Shown here one piece after another: positions 18,519 to 26,021 of a stretch of DNA of 64,000 nucleotides. The notes beneath the pieces were generated by a model, which was not told the DNA's origin, ran no database searches, and worked only from the letters and a program-made list of their open reading frames with translations. The first letter of the stretch is position 1. Each line of letters opens with the position of its first letter. Source of the stretch: CAUZJF01 sp965248605 (GTDB taxonomy: Bacteria > Chloroflexota > Dehalococcoidia > Lucifugimonadales > CAUZJF01); assembly GCA_965248605.1 (NCBI GenBank), contig CBDFJV010000007.1:930001-994000 (forward strand), read 5' to 3'. The position numbers and the translations under genes are program-made.

Positions 18519-19298
18519 CTACCGCAGATAGTCGGCTACCCAGTCGAGCCCGTCCGTAGTTGTCGTCAAGGGTCGGTATTCGCACCCAATCCAGCCCTGA
18601 TAGCCGATGCGGTCCAGGTGATCGAAAATGAACGGATAGTTGATCTCTCCGGTGCCTGGTTCATTGCGACCGGGATTGTCTGCTATCTGGACGTGACTGA
18701 TCCTATCGAGGTTCGCGTCAATCGTAGGGGCGAGGTCGCCTTCCATTATCTGCATGTGGTAAATGTCGTATTGCAAAGAGAGGTTGTCGGAGCCCACCTC
18801 CTCGATGATTGCCACGGCCTGAGCCGTATGCCGCAGGTAGAAGCCTGGGATGTCCCGGGTGTTTATCGGTTCGATAAGGAGGCGGATACCGGCTTTCTGC
18901 AGTTCGCCCGCTGCGAATGAAAGGTTTGACGCGAACGTTTCTTTCAACGTGTCCGCGTCCGCACCGTCGGGCGCGACCCCCGCCAGACAGTTGACCTGCG
19001 CGCACCCAAGGGCTCGGGCGTACTCGATAGCTCGCCCCACGCCGTCCCGGAACTCCTCGACCCTGTCCGGAAGGCAGCCTATACCCCGCTCCCCGGCGTC
19101 CCAGTCACCCGCGGGAAGATTGTGCAGGACCTGAGTGAGGTCGTTACGTTTCAGCCGATCCGCCAGATGTTCCTTTTCGTAATCGTAGGGGAACAGGTAC
19201 TCAACGCCTTTGAACCCCGCGTCGGCGGCCGCGTCGAACCGCTGCTCGAACTCGACCTCGTTGAACATCATTGATAGGTTGGCGGCGAACTTCGGCAT
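18519..19298 (-). CDS. hyi: Hydroxypyruvate isomerase
   Basis: 259 residues, the normal length for the Hyi family (xylose-isomerase-like TIM barrel). Visible motifs include FAANLSMMFNEVEFEQRFDAA at the start, GFKGVEYLFPYDY, LHNLPAGDWDAGERGI, then LLIEPINTRDIPGFYL, LQYDIYHMQIMEGDL, HVQIADNPGRNEPGTGEINY and GCEYRP. The metal-binding Glu, Asp, His and Glu of these blocks are in place. It interconverts hydroxypyruvate and tartronate semialdehyde in glyoxylate metabolism. That fits the glycolate oxidase operon about 4 kb away, which makes glyoxylate. Confidence 0.88.
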   Translation of the reverse strand: MPKFAANLSMMFNEVEFEQRFDAAADAGFKGVEYLFPYDYEKEHLADRLKRNDLTQVLHNLPAGDWDAGERGIGCLPDRVEEFRDGVGRAIEYARALGCAQVNCLAGVAPDGADADTLKETFASNLSFAAGELQKAGIRLLIEPINTRDIPGFYLRHTAQAVAIIEEVGSDNLSLQYDIYHMQIMEGDLAPTIDANLDRISHVQIADNPGRNEPGTGEINYPFIFDHLDRIGYQGWIGCEYRPLTTTTDGLDWVADYLR

Positions 19299-19370
19299 GA
19301 CCTGTAGGCTCCCTAAATACGGTGCGGGAGTAAGTTATATCGAGTCCGGCTGCCTCGTCAAGAGACCGAG

Positions 19371-19535
19371 CTAGTCTCGGAAACTGTCGTCGTGCATCCA
19401 CCGGTAGATGGTGGTGCGCTCGACGTTGGCGAGCCGGGCGGCCTCCGATAGCGACCGGAATGAGAAGAAGTAGGGCAGGGCGGTGAGCTGCTTGTCAGAT
19501 AGGGGAGGCCGTTTTTCTGCTCCGTTCTGCTCCAT
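19371..19535 (-). CDS. Short HTH protein (54 aa), phage-like helix-turn-helix
   Basis: ATG at 19535 follows GGAAAGGAG. The product (PPLSDKQLTALPYFFS, then SLSEAARLANVERTTIYRWM) is a clear helix-turn-helix of the kind found at the start of phage phBC6A51-type and terminase-small-subunit-like proteins. It stops after HDDSFRD, where relatives such as the gene at 38942 in this window continue with RERLARARGEL. It is therefore either a mini-protein or truncated by its TAG. A strong promoter and a hairpin leader precede it. Confidence 0.6.
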   Translation of the reverse strand: MEQNGAEKRPPLSDKQLTALPYFFSFRSLSEAARLANVERTTIYRWMHDDSFRD

Positions 19536-19682
19536 ATCGCTCCTTTCCTATCTGGTGGGCCGGTGCATCGGGCTGGGAAACTGTTCTACCGTCCTATGTA
19601 GCGCCGATACACGGACGTTCCAGATCTTTCCGGTTTGCTCCAACATGTTTCACCACTCGATTTCATTTCCAAAGACAAAGGA

Positions 19683-19699
19683 ACAGCCCGCGGGGCTGT
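19683..19699 (-). terminator. Hairpin with U-rich tail in the leader of the HTH gene
   Basis: ACAGCCC-CGC-GGGCTGT on the minus strand, followed by TCCTTTGTCTTT. It lies about 5 bases downstream of the start expected from the promoter at 19711-19739, so it could act as an attenuator. It may instead simply terminate transcription of fhs arriving from the right. Confidence 0.5.
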
Positions 19700-19710
19700 C
19701 CCTCACAAGT

Positions 19711-19739
19711 ATAGTAGTACATCCGTTCTGGATTGTCAA
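19711..19739 (-). promoter_or_regulatory. Near-consensus promoter, TTGACA-17-TACTAT
   Basis: Minus strand -35 TTGACA at 19734-19739, 17-base spacer, and -10 TACTAT at 19711-19716, directed at the short HTH gene with a leader of about 170 bases. Confidence 0.6.
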
Positions 19740-19796
19740 GCGAGGTGCGGAACGCTAATCCACCATCAGGAATAAAGTAGTTAGGGCCGGAAGCCG

Positions 19797-21419
19797 CTAT
19801 AAGCCTAGAATGTTGCCCTGTTCGTCCACGTCGAGCGCGCGCGGCTTGCTTGGGAGTCCCGGCATAGTCACGATCGTCCCAGCGACCGGGTATATGAACC
19901 CTGCGCCCAGAGACGCGCGAATGTCGGACACGCGAAACGCGAACCCGGTCGGCTTGGCCTTGAGCCTCGGGTTGTCCGAGAGCGACAGATGTGTCTTGGC
20001 CATGCAGATGGGCAGCCGTCCCCATCCGAGGTCTTCGAAAGCGTTGCGCCGTGTCCGGGCTCCGGCATTCCAAATCACCCGCTCTGCTCCGTAAACCTTG
20101 GTGGCGAGGACGCGCACCTTTTCTTCAATCGAAGCCTCTTCTGGATACAGGTATGAGACTTCCTGTGGTCCGTCTGCGGTGGCGGCGACAACGGCCTCGG
20201 CGAGGTCCGTGCCGCCCGCGCCGCCGTGCTCGAATACCTGACTCTCCACCGCAACTTGGGCGCCCGCTTCTTCGGCCCGTCGCTTGATGATGGCGACCTC
20301 CTCCGGAGAATCGGTGGGGAACCGGTTGATCGCGACTACGAGGGGTAGTCCCAAAGAGCGTACGAGGCCGACCAGGTGCTCGACATTAGGCATCCCCTTT
20401 TCGACTGCCGCCTCGTCCGGCGTCTCTAGATCCCTCTGTCGGACGCCTCCGTGAGATTTGACGGCCCTGACCGTCGATACCAGGACTACGGCACTGGGCT
20501 CCAGGTCGTTGAACCTGGCCTTGATGTGCATGAACTTCTCGAAGCCGAGGTCGGCGCCGAAGCCGGCCTCGGTCACGACATAGTCCGAGTATCCAAGGGC
20601 CAACCGGTCCGCCACGACTGAGTTGCAGCCGTGAGCGATGTTCCCGAAAGGCCCGGTGTGCACCAGCACCGGTTGACCTTCCAGGGTCTGCACCAGGTTC
20701 GGCTGAATCGCGTACCGCAGCAACGACATCATCGATCCGACGGCCTCAATGTCGCTCGCTTTCACCGGGGTGCCGTTGTCCGCGAACCCAACGACGATTC
20801 TGCCCAGCCGTTCCCTTAGATCCTCGAGGCCGGCCGAGAGCGCCAACGTCGCCATGATCTCAGAGGCGGTAACGATATCGAAGCCGGTCTCTCGCACGGG
20901 TGCGTTGTCCGGCCCTCCGAGCCCGGTCACTATCGTCCGGAGCGCTCTCTCCTCGACGTCCACGACCCTGCGCCACGTAATGCCATCCGGCCGGAGGCCA
21001 TCGACCGTGCCGCGTTGCGCCGCGTTGTCGGTCAGGGCCGAAAGCAGGTTGTGCGCCGAGGACACGGCGTGAGCATCGCCGGTGAAGTGAACGTTGATTT
21101 CGTCCTCCGGCATGACGCGGGCCTCGCCGCCGCCCGTGCCGCCACCCTTGATGCCGAAGATAGGACCGAGCGAAGGTTCCCGCAGTGTCGCCATCGACCT
21201 ATGTCCAAGCTGCCCGAGGGCCTGCGTGAGCCCTACCGTCGTCGTCGTCTTACCCTCACCGGCTCGCGTCGGGGTCATGCCGGTCATAAGGATTAGCTTG
21301 CCCCTGGGGCCTTCCGAGCGGATCGCCTCGAGACCGATCTTCGCCTTGTAACGCCCGTAAGGAATCACGCTTGCGGGGTCGAGCCCCATGACGTCTGCTA
21401 TTTCGGTGATAGGCCGCAT
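19797..21419 (-). CDS. fhs: Formate--tetrahydrofolate ligase
   Basis: Start chosen at 21419 (MRPITEIADVMGLDPASVIP), which matches the usual N-terminus; the frame is open a further 23 codons. 540 residues, near the family length of about 555. ATP-binding loop TPTRAGEGKTTTTVGLTQAL, LREPSLGPIFGIKGGG.GGG, INVHFTGDAHA, then PFGNIAHGCNS and TEAGFGADLGFEKF are all conserved. The enzyme makes 10-formyl-THF from formate, THF and ATP, feeding purine and C1 pools, or runs in reverse to yield ATP from formate. It is divergent from aroC, with a structured element between them. Confidence 0.95.
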   Translation of the reverse strand: MRPITEIADVMGLDPASVIPYGRYKAKIGLEAIRSEGPRGKLILMTGMTPTRAGEGKTTTTVGLTQALGQLGHRSMATLREPSLGPIFGIKGGGTGGGEARVMPEDEINVHFTGDAHAVSSAHNLLSALTDNAAQRGTVDGLRPDGITWRRVVDVEERALRTIVTGLGGPDNAPVRETGFDIVTASEIMATLALSAGLEDLRERLGRIVVGFADNGTPVKASDIEAVGSMMSLLRYAIQPNLVQTLEGQPVLVHTGPFGNIAHGCNSVVADRLALGYSDYVVTEAGFGADLGFEKFMHIKARFNDLEPSAVVLVSTVRAVKSHGGVRQRDLETPDEAAVEKGMPNVEHLVGLVRSLGLPLVVAINRFPTDSPEEVAIIKRRAEEAGAQVAVESQVFEHGGAGGTDLAEAVVAATADGPQEVSYLYPEEASIEEKVRVLATKVYGAERVIWNAGARTRRNAFEDLGWGRLPICMAKTHLSLSDNPRLKAKPTGFAFRVSDIRASLGAGFIYPVAGTIVTMPGLPSKPRALDVDEQGNILGL

Positions 21420-21533
21420 GATGTCCCCGTTCGTTCGGTTTTTGCGACTGTGAAGCGTAGTAAGCCGCAGCGCGCGGAATTGTAGCATAGGTGTGGCAAG
21501 GTCAAAGGGCGGATAGTTCGTCAGAAAAGAAAA

Positions 21534-21602
21534 GGGTCCGGGCTACGAGAGACGCTCAGCCGCCAGAGGCGGAAGGTACTCGCAGGCGTTCGACCCGGAC
21601 CC
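21534..21602 (-). ncRNA. Candidate structured leader / terminator-like element upstream of fhs
   Basis: Outer stem of nine perfect pairs, GGGTCCGGG with CCCGGACCC (21594-21602 and 21534-21542), enclosing an inner CCGCC-TCT-GGCGG hairpin (21560-21572). On the minus strand the outer stem is followed by TTTTCTTTTCT, so it resembles an intrinsic terminator about 115 bases before the fhs start. This could be attenuation of fhs. It would also end any transcript entering from the aroC side. Confidence 0.45.
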
Positions 21603-21684
21603 GAGATTCGATGTGGAGGCGTTGCTGTAGAATGGGTTCGCGAACATCATAGCACACCGTTCCGAGGGAGAGGCCGCTCAGCCT

Positions 21685-22776
21685 ATGGGCAACACCTTTG
21701 GTCAGATGTTCCGGGTTACCACCTGGGGTGAGTCACACGGGGACGCCATCGGCGTAGTCGTCGACGGCTGCCCGCCGATGGTGGAGATCGACCCGTCCGA
21801 GGTCCAGGCCGAGCTCGACCGTCGAAAGCCTGCCCAGAGCGAGATCACATCTCAGCGCAAGGAAGACGACAAGGTCGAGATACTCTCGGGAGTCTTCGAC
21901 GGTCAAACACTGGGTACGCCGATCCACATGATCGTCTGGAACCAGGACCAACGTTCGAAAGACTACGAGCACATGAGGACGAAGTACCGTCCCTCCCACG
22001 CGGATTATTCGTACCAGGCCAAGTACGGCATTCGCAACTGGAAGGGTGGCGGTCGTGCAAGCAACCGCGAGACGATCGGTCGCGTGGCGGCAGCGGCCAT
22101 CGGCAGGAAGATATTGGCGCAGGAATACGGCCTTGAGGTCATAGGGTACGTCAAGCAGGTCTGGAAGCTAATCGCGGATGTCGACCCCGACAAGGTGACA
22201 CTGGAAGACGTCGAGGCCAACGCGGCCCGGTGTCCCGACCCGGACGTCGCCGCTCAGATCATCGAGAAGATCAAGGAAGCCCGAAAGGACGGCGATTCGT
22301 TAGGCGGTGTGGTGGAGGCCGTGGCTCGGGGAGTGCCGCTGGGTCTGGGTGAGCCGGTGTTCGACAAGATGGAAGCGGACCTGGCCAAGGGAATGCTATC
22401 GCTGCCGGCGTGCAAGGGGTTCGAGATCGGGTCCGGCTTCGGCGGAATTACGATGACCGGCTCTCAGCACAACGACCCTTTCTACAACGAAGCAGGCCGC
22501 ATCCGGACACGGACCAACCGGTCAGGTGGAGTGCAGGGCGGAATCACGAATGGCGAGAACATCGTGGTCAGGGCAGCCTTCAAGCCGACAGCCACCATCA
22601 TGAAGCCACAGGAGACAGTAGACATCGACGGCAACGCCACGACTCTCGAGGGCAGGGGACGCCACGACCCGTGCGTCCTTCCCCGCGCTGTCCCCAACGT
22701 TGAAGCGATGATGGCTCTTGTGCTCGTTGACCACGCTCTGCGCCAGCGCGGTCAGGTCGGAAGGAAGGTTCTGTGA
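21685..22776 (+). CDS. aroC: Chorismate synthase
   Basis: 363 residues, full length. The start MGNTFGQMFRVTTWGESHG and the motifs GRASNRETIGRVAAAAI, GSGFGGITMTGSQHND and RTRTNRSGGVQGGITNGENI carry the conserved residues of the FMN site. It converts 5-enolpyruvylshikimate 3-phosphate to chorismate, the last step of the shikimate pathway. ATG lies 20 bases past GAGGGAGAGG. No other aro gene is adjacent. Confidence 0.96.
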   Translation: MGNTFGQMFRVTTWGESHGDAIGVVVDGCPPMVEIDPSEVQAELDRRKPAQSEITSQRKEDDKVEILSGVFDGQTLGTPIHMIVWNQDQRSKDYEHMRTKYRPSHADYSYQAKYGIRNWKGGGRASNRETIGRVAAAAIGRKILAQEYGLEVIGYVKQVWKLIADVDPDKVTLEDVEANAARCPDPDVAAQIIEKIKEARKDGDSLGGVVEAVARGVPLGLGEPVFDKMEADLAKGMLSLPACKGFEIGSGFGGITMTGSQHNDPFYNEAGRIRTRTNRSGGVQGGITNGENIVVRAAFKPTATIMKPQETVDIDGNATTLEGRGRHDPCVLPRAVPNVEAMMALVLVDHALRQRGQVGRKVL

Positions 22777-22841
22777 TCGCTTTGGTCTGAAAGGATTCCT
22801 GACCGGGCATGTAAAGCTCGGCTTGCGAAGCCCAGATCCCT

Positions 22842-23051
22842 TTAGCCCGTTACCGCATAGTCAACCGCGCGGGGGTTTTCCATTCGCGTAGAGGCGTCGA
22901 GCACCTCGATCCCTACAATGTTACCTTGGCTGTCGTAGTCCACGACGACACCGGGCTTGTCCTCGTCGCTTTCCTCAATCGGCGAATCGTTGAAAAGAAT
23001 CCGGAGAACGTCGGTCTGCTGGTCGTACACTACCTTCATTCGGGTCTCCAA
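22842..23051 (-). CDS. DUF2283 family protein
   Basis: 69 residues: MKVVYDQQTDVLRILF, then PGVVVDYDSQGNIVGIEVLDAS, the typical DUF2283 pattern (YD...D.LYI.....DY...G.IVGIEIL.AS). It overlaps the end of the upstream DUF4258 gene by 16 bases. This pairing is widespread and is suspected to be a toxin-antitoxin-like module. The biochemical role is not known. Confidence 0.8.
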   Translation of the reverse strand: METRMKVVYDQQTDVLRILFNDSPIEESDEDKPGVVVDYDSQGNIVGIEVLDASTRMENPRAVDYAVTG

Positions 23052-23296
23052 TACTTGCTGATCTTACTCGTTCTGTAGGCCGTGACAACCTCAGCAGGGT
23101 CCGTAGAATCTGACACAATAACTCGAAGCAAATACATTTTATCTCCGCCGAAATCGAATTGTGACTGATAAGCCTTCCTGCCACCGTGTGCCGACACAAT
23201 CTGTTGGGGCGCTTCGAGAGTCATATCAACCAAATCCTCAGGTATCGCCCGCCGCTCCATCTCATTTCTTGCATGGAGCGTGATTCTGAACCTCAT
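23036..23296 (-). CDS. DUF4258 family protein
   Basis: 86 residues: ITLHARNEMERRAIPEDLVDMTLEAPQQIV, then VVTAYRTSKISKYW. The His-Ala near the start, the Glu-Arg-Gly/Ala-Ile block and the closing VVTAYRT.KI..Y are DUF4258 hallmarks, a RelE/BrnT-like small fold. It is the first gene of a two-gene cassette with the DUF2283 gene. Confidence 0.8.
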   Translation of the reverse strand: MRFRITLHARNEMERRAIPEDLVDMTLEAPQQIVSAHGGRKAYQSQFDFGGDKMYLLRVIVSDSTDPAEVVTAYRTSKISKYWRPE

Positions 23297-23351
23297 GATG
23301 TAGGCGATACGCTCGCGACGTTGATGATCGCCGTGTCACCTCGGCTACGAA

Positions 23352-24668
23352 CTACTCAGCATTGTACGCCTCGTCCAGCAGGTCCGTGATGTAGCGCACC
23401 TTCATCGGTGTCAGATGGCGCTGTACCCCGCTCGCGAGCTGGATGTGGCAGCCGGGGTTGGCCACGGCGAGGACGTCTGCGCCAGTCGCGTTGACCGCGC
23501 CCATCTTTGAGTCGAGAAGCCTCAATGAGAACTCGCGCTGCGTGATGCTGTATGTGCCTCCCGCTCCACAGCACCGCGTCGAGTCCGCCATCTCGATGAG
23601 CTCCAGGCCGGGGATCGAACGCAGCAGATGGCGCGGCGCTTCTGTGATCCGCTGCGCGTGAGACAGGTGACACGCGTCCTGGTAGGTGACCTTGAATTCC
23701 AGACGTCCTTTAGGCGGAATGAGCGGTAGATCGGCGAGGAACTCGTGCACGTCCTTGACCAGCGCGCCTAATCTCTCGCCCTTCTCCGCGTACGAAGGGT
23801 CGTCTCGAAGTAAGTCGCCATACTCCTTCATTCGGGCTCCGCATCCCGCCGAGGCGACGACCACGGCGTCGACTCCGGCCTCGAGAAAGACGTCGACGTT
23901 CCTTCTAGCCAGCCGGCGCGCTGTATCGAGGTCGCCGGTGTGAGAGTTGATGGCCCCGCAGCACCCCTGACCCTTTGGCACGAACACGTCACAGCCGTTT
24001 CGCGCCAGGACGCGCGACACCGCGTCCATCTGCGGACCTTGCACCAACGGCATTACGCAGCCGGAGAGGAGAGCCACGCTGGCGCGTTTTCCCCCGATCG
24101 CCGGTATTAACTGGCCGTTGGCCTTGAACGGAGCCCCGGCGACCTCGGGCGCGGACTTCTGTAGCTCGTCTAGCCGCGAAGATACAAGGCGGACGACGCC
24201 AGTCTTCGCTACCGCCGCCTCCAACCCCAGACGCCTGTAGACGCGTAGCACGCCCACGAGCATTCCCAGGCGTCTCTGGTGAGGCAGGATCCGCTTCAGC
24301 AGGAGCCACCCGGCGAACCGTTTCGGCAAGGATGGACGCCTCACGCGCTCCACCTGCGCCATAGTGGCCTCGATCAGGCTCCCGTAGGGCACTCCCGAAG
24401 GGCAGGCCGGCTCGCAGGCCCGGCATTGGATGCAGAGGTCCCAGTGCTTGAATACTGTTGGTGTCATTCCGACCCGCCCCTCGTTGACGGCCTTCATCAA
24501 CGCGATGCGGCCCCTGGGGGACTCGGTTTCGAGGCCGGTCTGTACGTACGTAGGGCACGCCTGGAGGCAGAAGCCGCAATGCACGCACTTGTAGAGGTCT
24601 TGCTCGTCCGGAGCGTCTGGCCCCTCGAACAAGGCCGTCGACTGTGGCACGTCGACGTGGGCGGCCAT
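23352..24668 (-). CDS. glcF: Glycolate oxidase iron-sulfur subunit
   Basis: 438 residues. Two ferredoxin-type clusters near the N-terminus (CVHCGFCLQACPTY and CIQCRACEPACPSG), then two cysteine-rich CCG domains (GCCGAINSHTGD and CCGAGGTYSITQ). It passes electrons from the flavin subunits to the membrane acceptor during oxidation of glycolate to glyoxylate. Its ATG overlaps the stop of glcE by one base (TGATG), so the genes are translationally coupled. Confidence 0.93.
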   Translation of the reverse strand: MAAHVDVPQSTALFEGPDAPDEQDLYKCVHCGFCLQACPTYVQTGLETESPRGRIALMKAVNEGRVGMTPTVFKHWDLCIQCRACEPACPSGVPYGSLIEATMAQVERVRRPSLPKRFAGWLLLKRILPHQRRLGMLVGVLRVYRRLGLEAAVAKTGVVRLVSSRLDELQKSAPEVAGAPFKANGQLIPAIGGKRASVALLSGCVMPLVQGPQMDAVSRVLARNGCDVFVPKGQGCCGAINSHTGDLDTARRLARRNVDVFLEAGVDAVVVASAGCGARMKEYGDLLRDDPSYAEKGERLGALVKDVHEFLADLPLIPPKGRLEFKVTYQDACHLSHAQRITEAPRHLLRSIPGLELIEMADSTRCCGAGGTYSITQREFSLRLLDSKMGAVNATGADVLAVANPGCHIQLASGVQRHLTPMKVRYITDLLDEAYNAE

Positions 24669-26017
24669 CAGATGCCGCCTGCGAACCGGCCGGGATTGAG
24701 CGTGCGCTTCGAGTCGTACTGCTCCTTTAGCCGGCGCATTGTTGCCAGCGGCGGGCCGACCTCGTCCCAGACGTCGAATCGGGACTTGACGTCGACGGGG
24801 CAGCGCTCGATGATCATGCGCCCACCAGCCCGGTTGACGGCTTCACGCGAACTCCGAAGGAGCCTGGTAACGGCGTCCCGCGAGGGCGATTCGCCGTCGG
24901 CGGACCAGGCCAAAAAGACCACGCCGTGAGCAGGCTGAGCGGCGACCGCCAAGAGCAGCCCCTCCGGTCCCTGCGATCGAGGCAGTGTGTCGACGAAGCC
25001 GGGGACGCTTGTGGGCTCGAGTAGGGCCCTACACAGGACTATCGGCATCGCCTTCTCGTTCCAGCCGAAGTCGGCCAAACCACGCCATACGTTCGTGGCT
25101 CCCTCTCCGTAGATAGCGTCGATCTGGGACGAGCCGAGCTGACGGCACAGTGACCGGCACTCCTTGAGCTGGCGCTCCAGGGCCAGCGGCCGTCCTCCCA
25201 GCCGGATGGCGAGGAAGCCCGATCCGCTGCGGTCGACGTACTCTTTTTGGTTGTTGGCGATGTTGTCGAAAGCCGTGATCGCCAACGGGACAACGTCGCT
25301 ATGGAAAACGGCCAGTCCCGCGTCAACGCTGGCCCTGAAGCTGTCATACACCGCAATTACTGTTGCCTCATTGGCGGGCAGGGGAGTGAGCTTGAACGAA
25401 GTCTCGGCGATGATTCCCAGGGTCCCGATAGCGCCGATATGGAGTCGCGCCATGTCGTATCCGGAGACGTTCTTGACGACCTGACCTCCACTCTTCGTCA
25501 ACGTCCCGTCGGCCTGGGCGACCGTCATTCCGATAACGGTGTCTCTCGGGCTACCGTACTGCCACTTCGAAGGACCGCTGGCACCTACCGCCAGAGCGCC
25601 GCCGATTGTCGCTCGATCGGGCAGCGGCGTGTCGATGGCGAGGAACTGGCCGTGTTGCCCGAGCGCAGTCTGGAGTTTGTCGACCGTGATGCCAGCTTGA
25701 ACCGTGGCGGTCAGGTCCGCCGGGTTGTGCTCTACGATGTGATCGAGGCGCGATAGGTCAAGAACCAAGTCGAGTCGCTCTGGAGGATTTCCGAGCTCGA
25801 GGCGGGTCCCGCCTCCCCAGGGAGCGACCGCGAGATCGTCCTGGTTGGCTGCATGAAGGGCGCCGGTCAGTTCGCGAAGGTCCTCAGGATGGACGACCAC
25901 ACTTGGGCTGAGACCGTCGATACGCCGCGAAGCCGCATTGTCTCCGACGGTTATAGCTCCAACCGCTCCGATAAGCGTGTCTTCGACCGTCTTTCCAACG
26001 GGGTCGCGGTAGGACAC
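24668..26017 (-). CDS. glcE: Glycolate oxidase FAD-binding subunit
   Basis: 449 residues; a shortened FAD_binding_4 protein with VAPWGGGTRLELGNPPERLD, ATVQAGITVDKLQTAL, GSPRDTVIGMTVAQADGT and GGQVVKNVSGYDMARLHIGA.GTLGII, all typical of GlcE. It is located between glcD and glcF, with 4 bases between glcD and glcE and a one-base overlap with glcF. It is longer than the E. coli protein (about 350), mostly in the C-terminal half. Confidence 0.93.
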   Translation of the reverse strand: MSYRDPVGKTVEDTLIGAVGAITVGDNAASRRIDGLSPSVVVHPEDLRELTGALHAANQDDLAVAPWGGGTRLELGNPPERLDLVLDLSRLDHIVEHNPADLTATVQAGITVDKLQTALGQHGQFLAIDTPLPDRATIGGALAVGASGPSKWQYGSPRDTVIGMTVAQADGTLTKSGGQVVKNVSGYDMARLHIGAIGTLGIIAETSFKLTPLPANEATVIAVYDSFRASVDAGLAVFHSDVVPLAITAFDNIANNQKEYVDRSGSGFLAIRLGGRPLALERQLKECRSLCRQLGSSQIDAIYGEGATNVWRGLADFGWNEKAMPIVLCRALLEPTSVPGFVDTLPRSQGPEGLLLAVAAQPAHGVVFLAWSADGESPSRDAVTRLLRSSREAVNRAGGRMIIERCPVDVKSRFDVWDEVGPPLATMRRLKEQYDSKRTLNPGRFAGGI

Positions 26018-26021
26018 TGGT

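Noticed and set aside
21534..21602. Known THF riboswitch upstream of fhs
   Set aside because: The stem arrangement and conserved bases do not match the THF-I or THF-II patterns I know. Left as an unnamed structured element.
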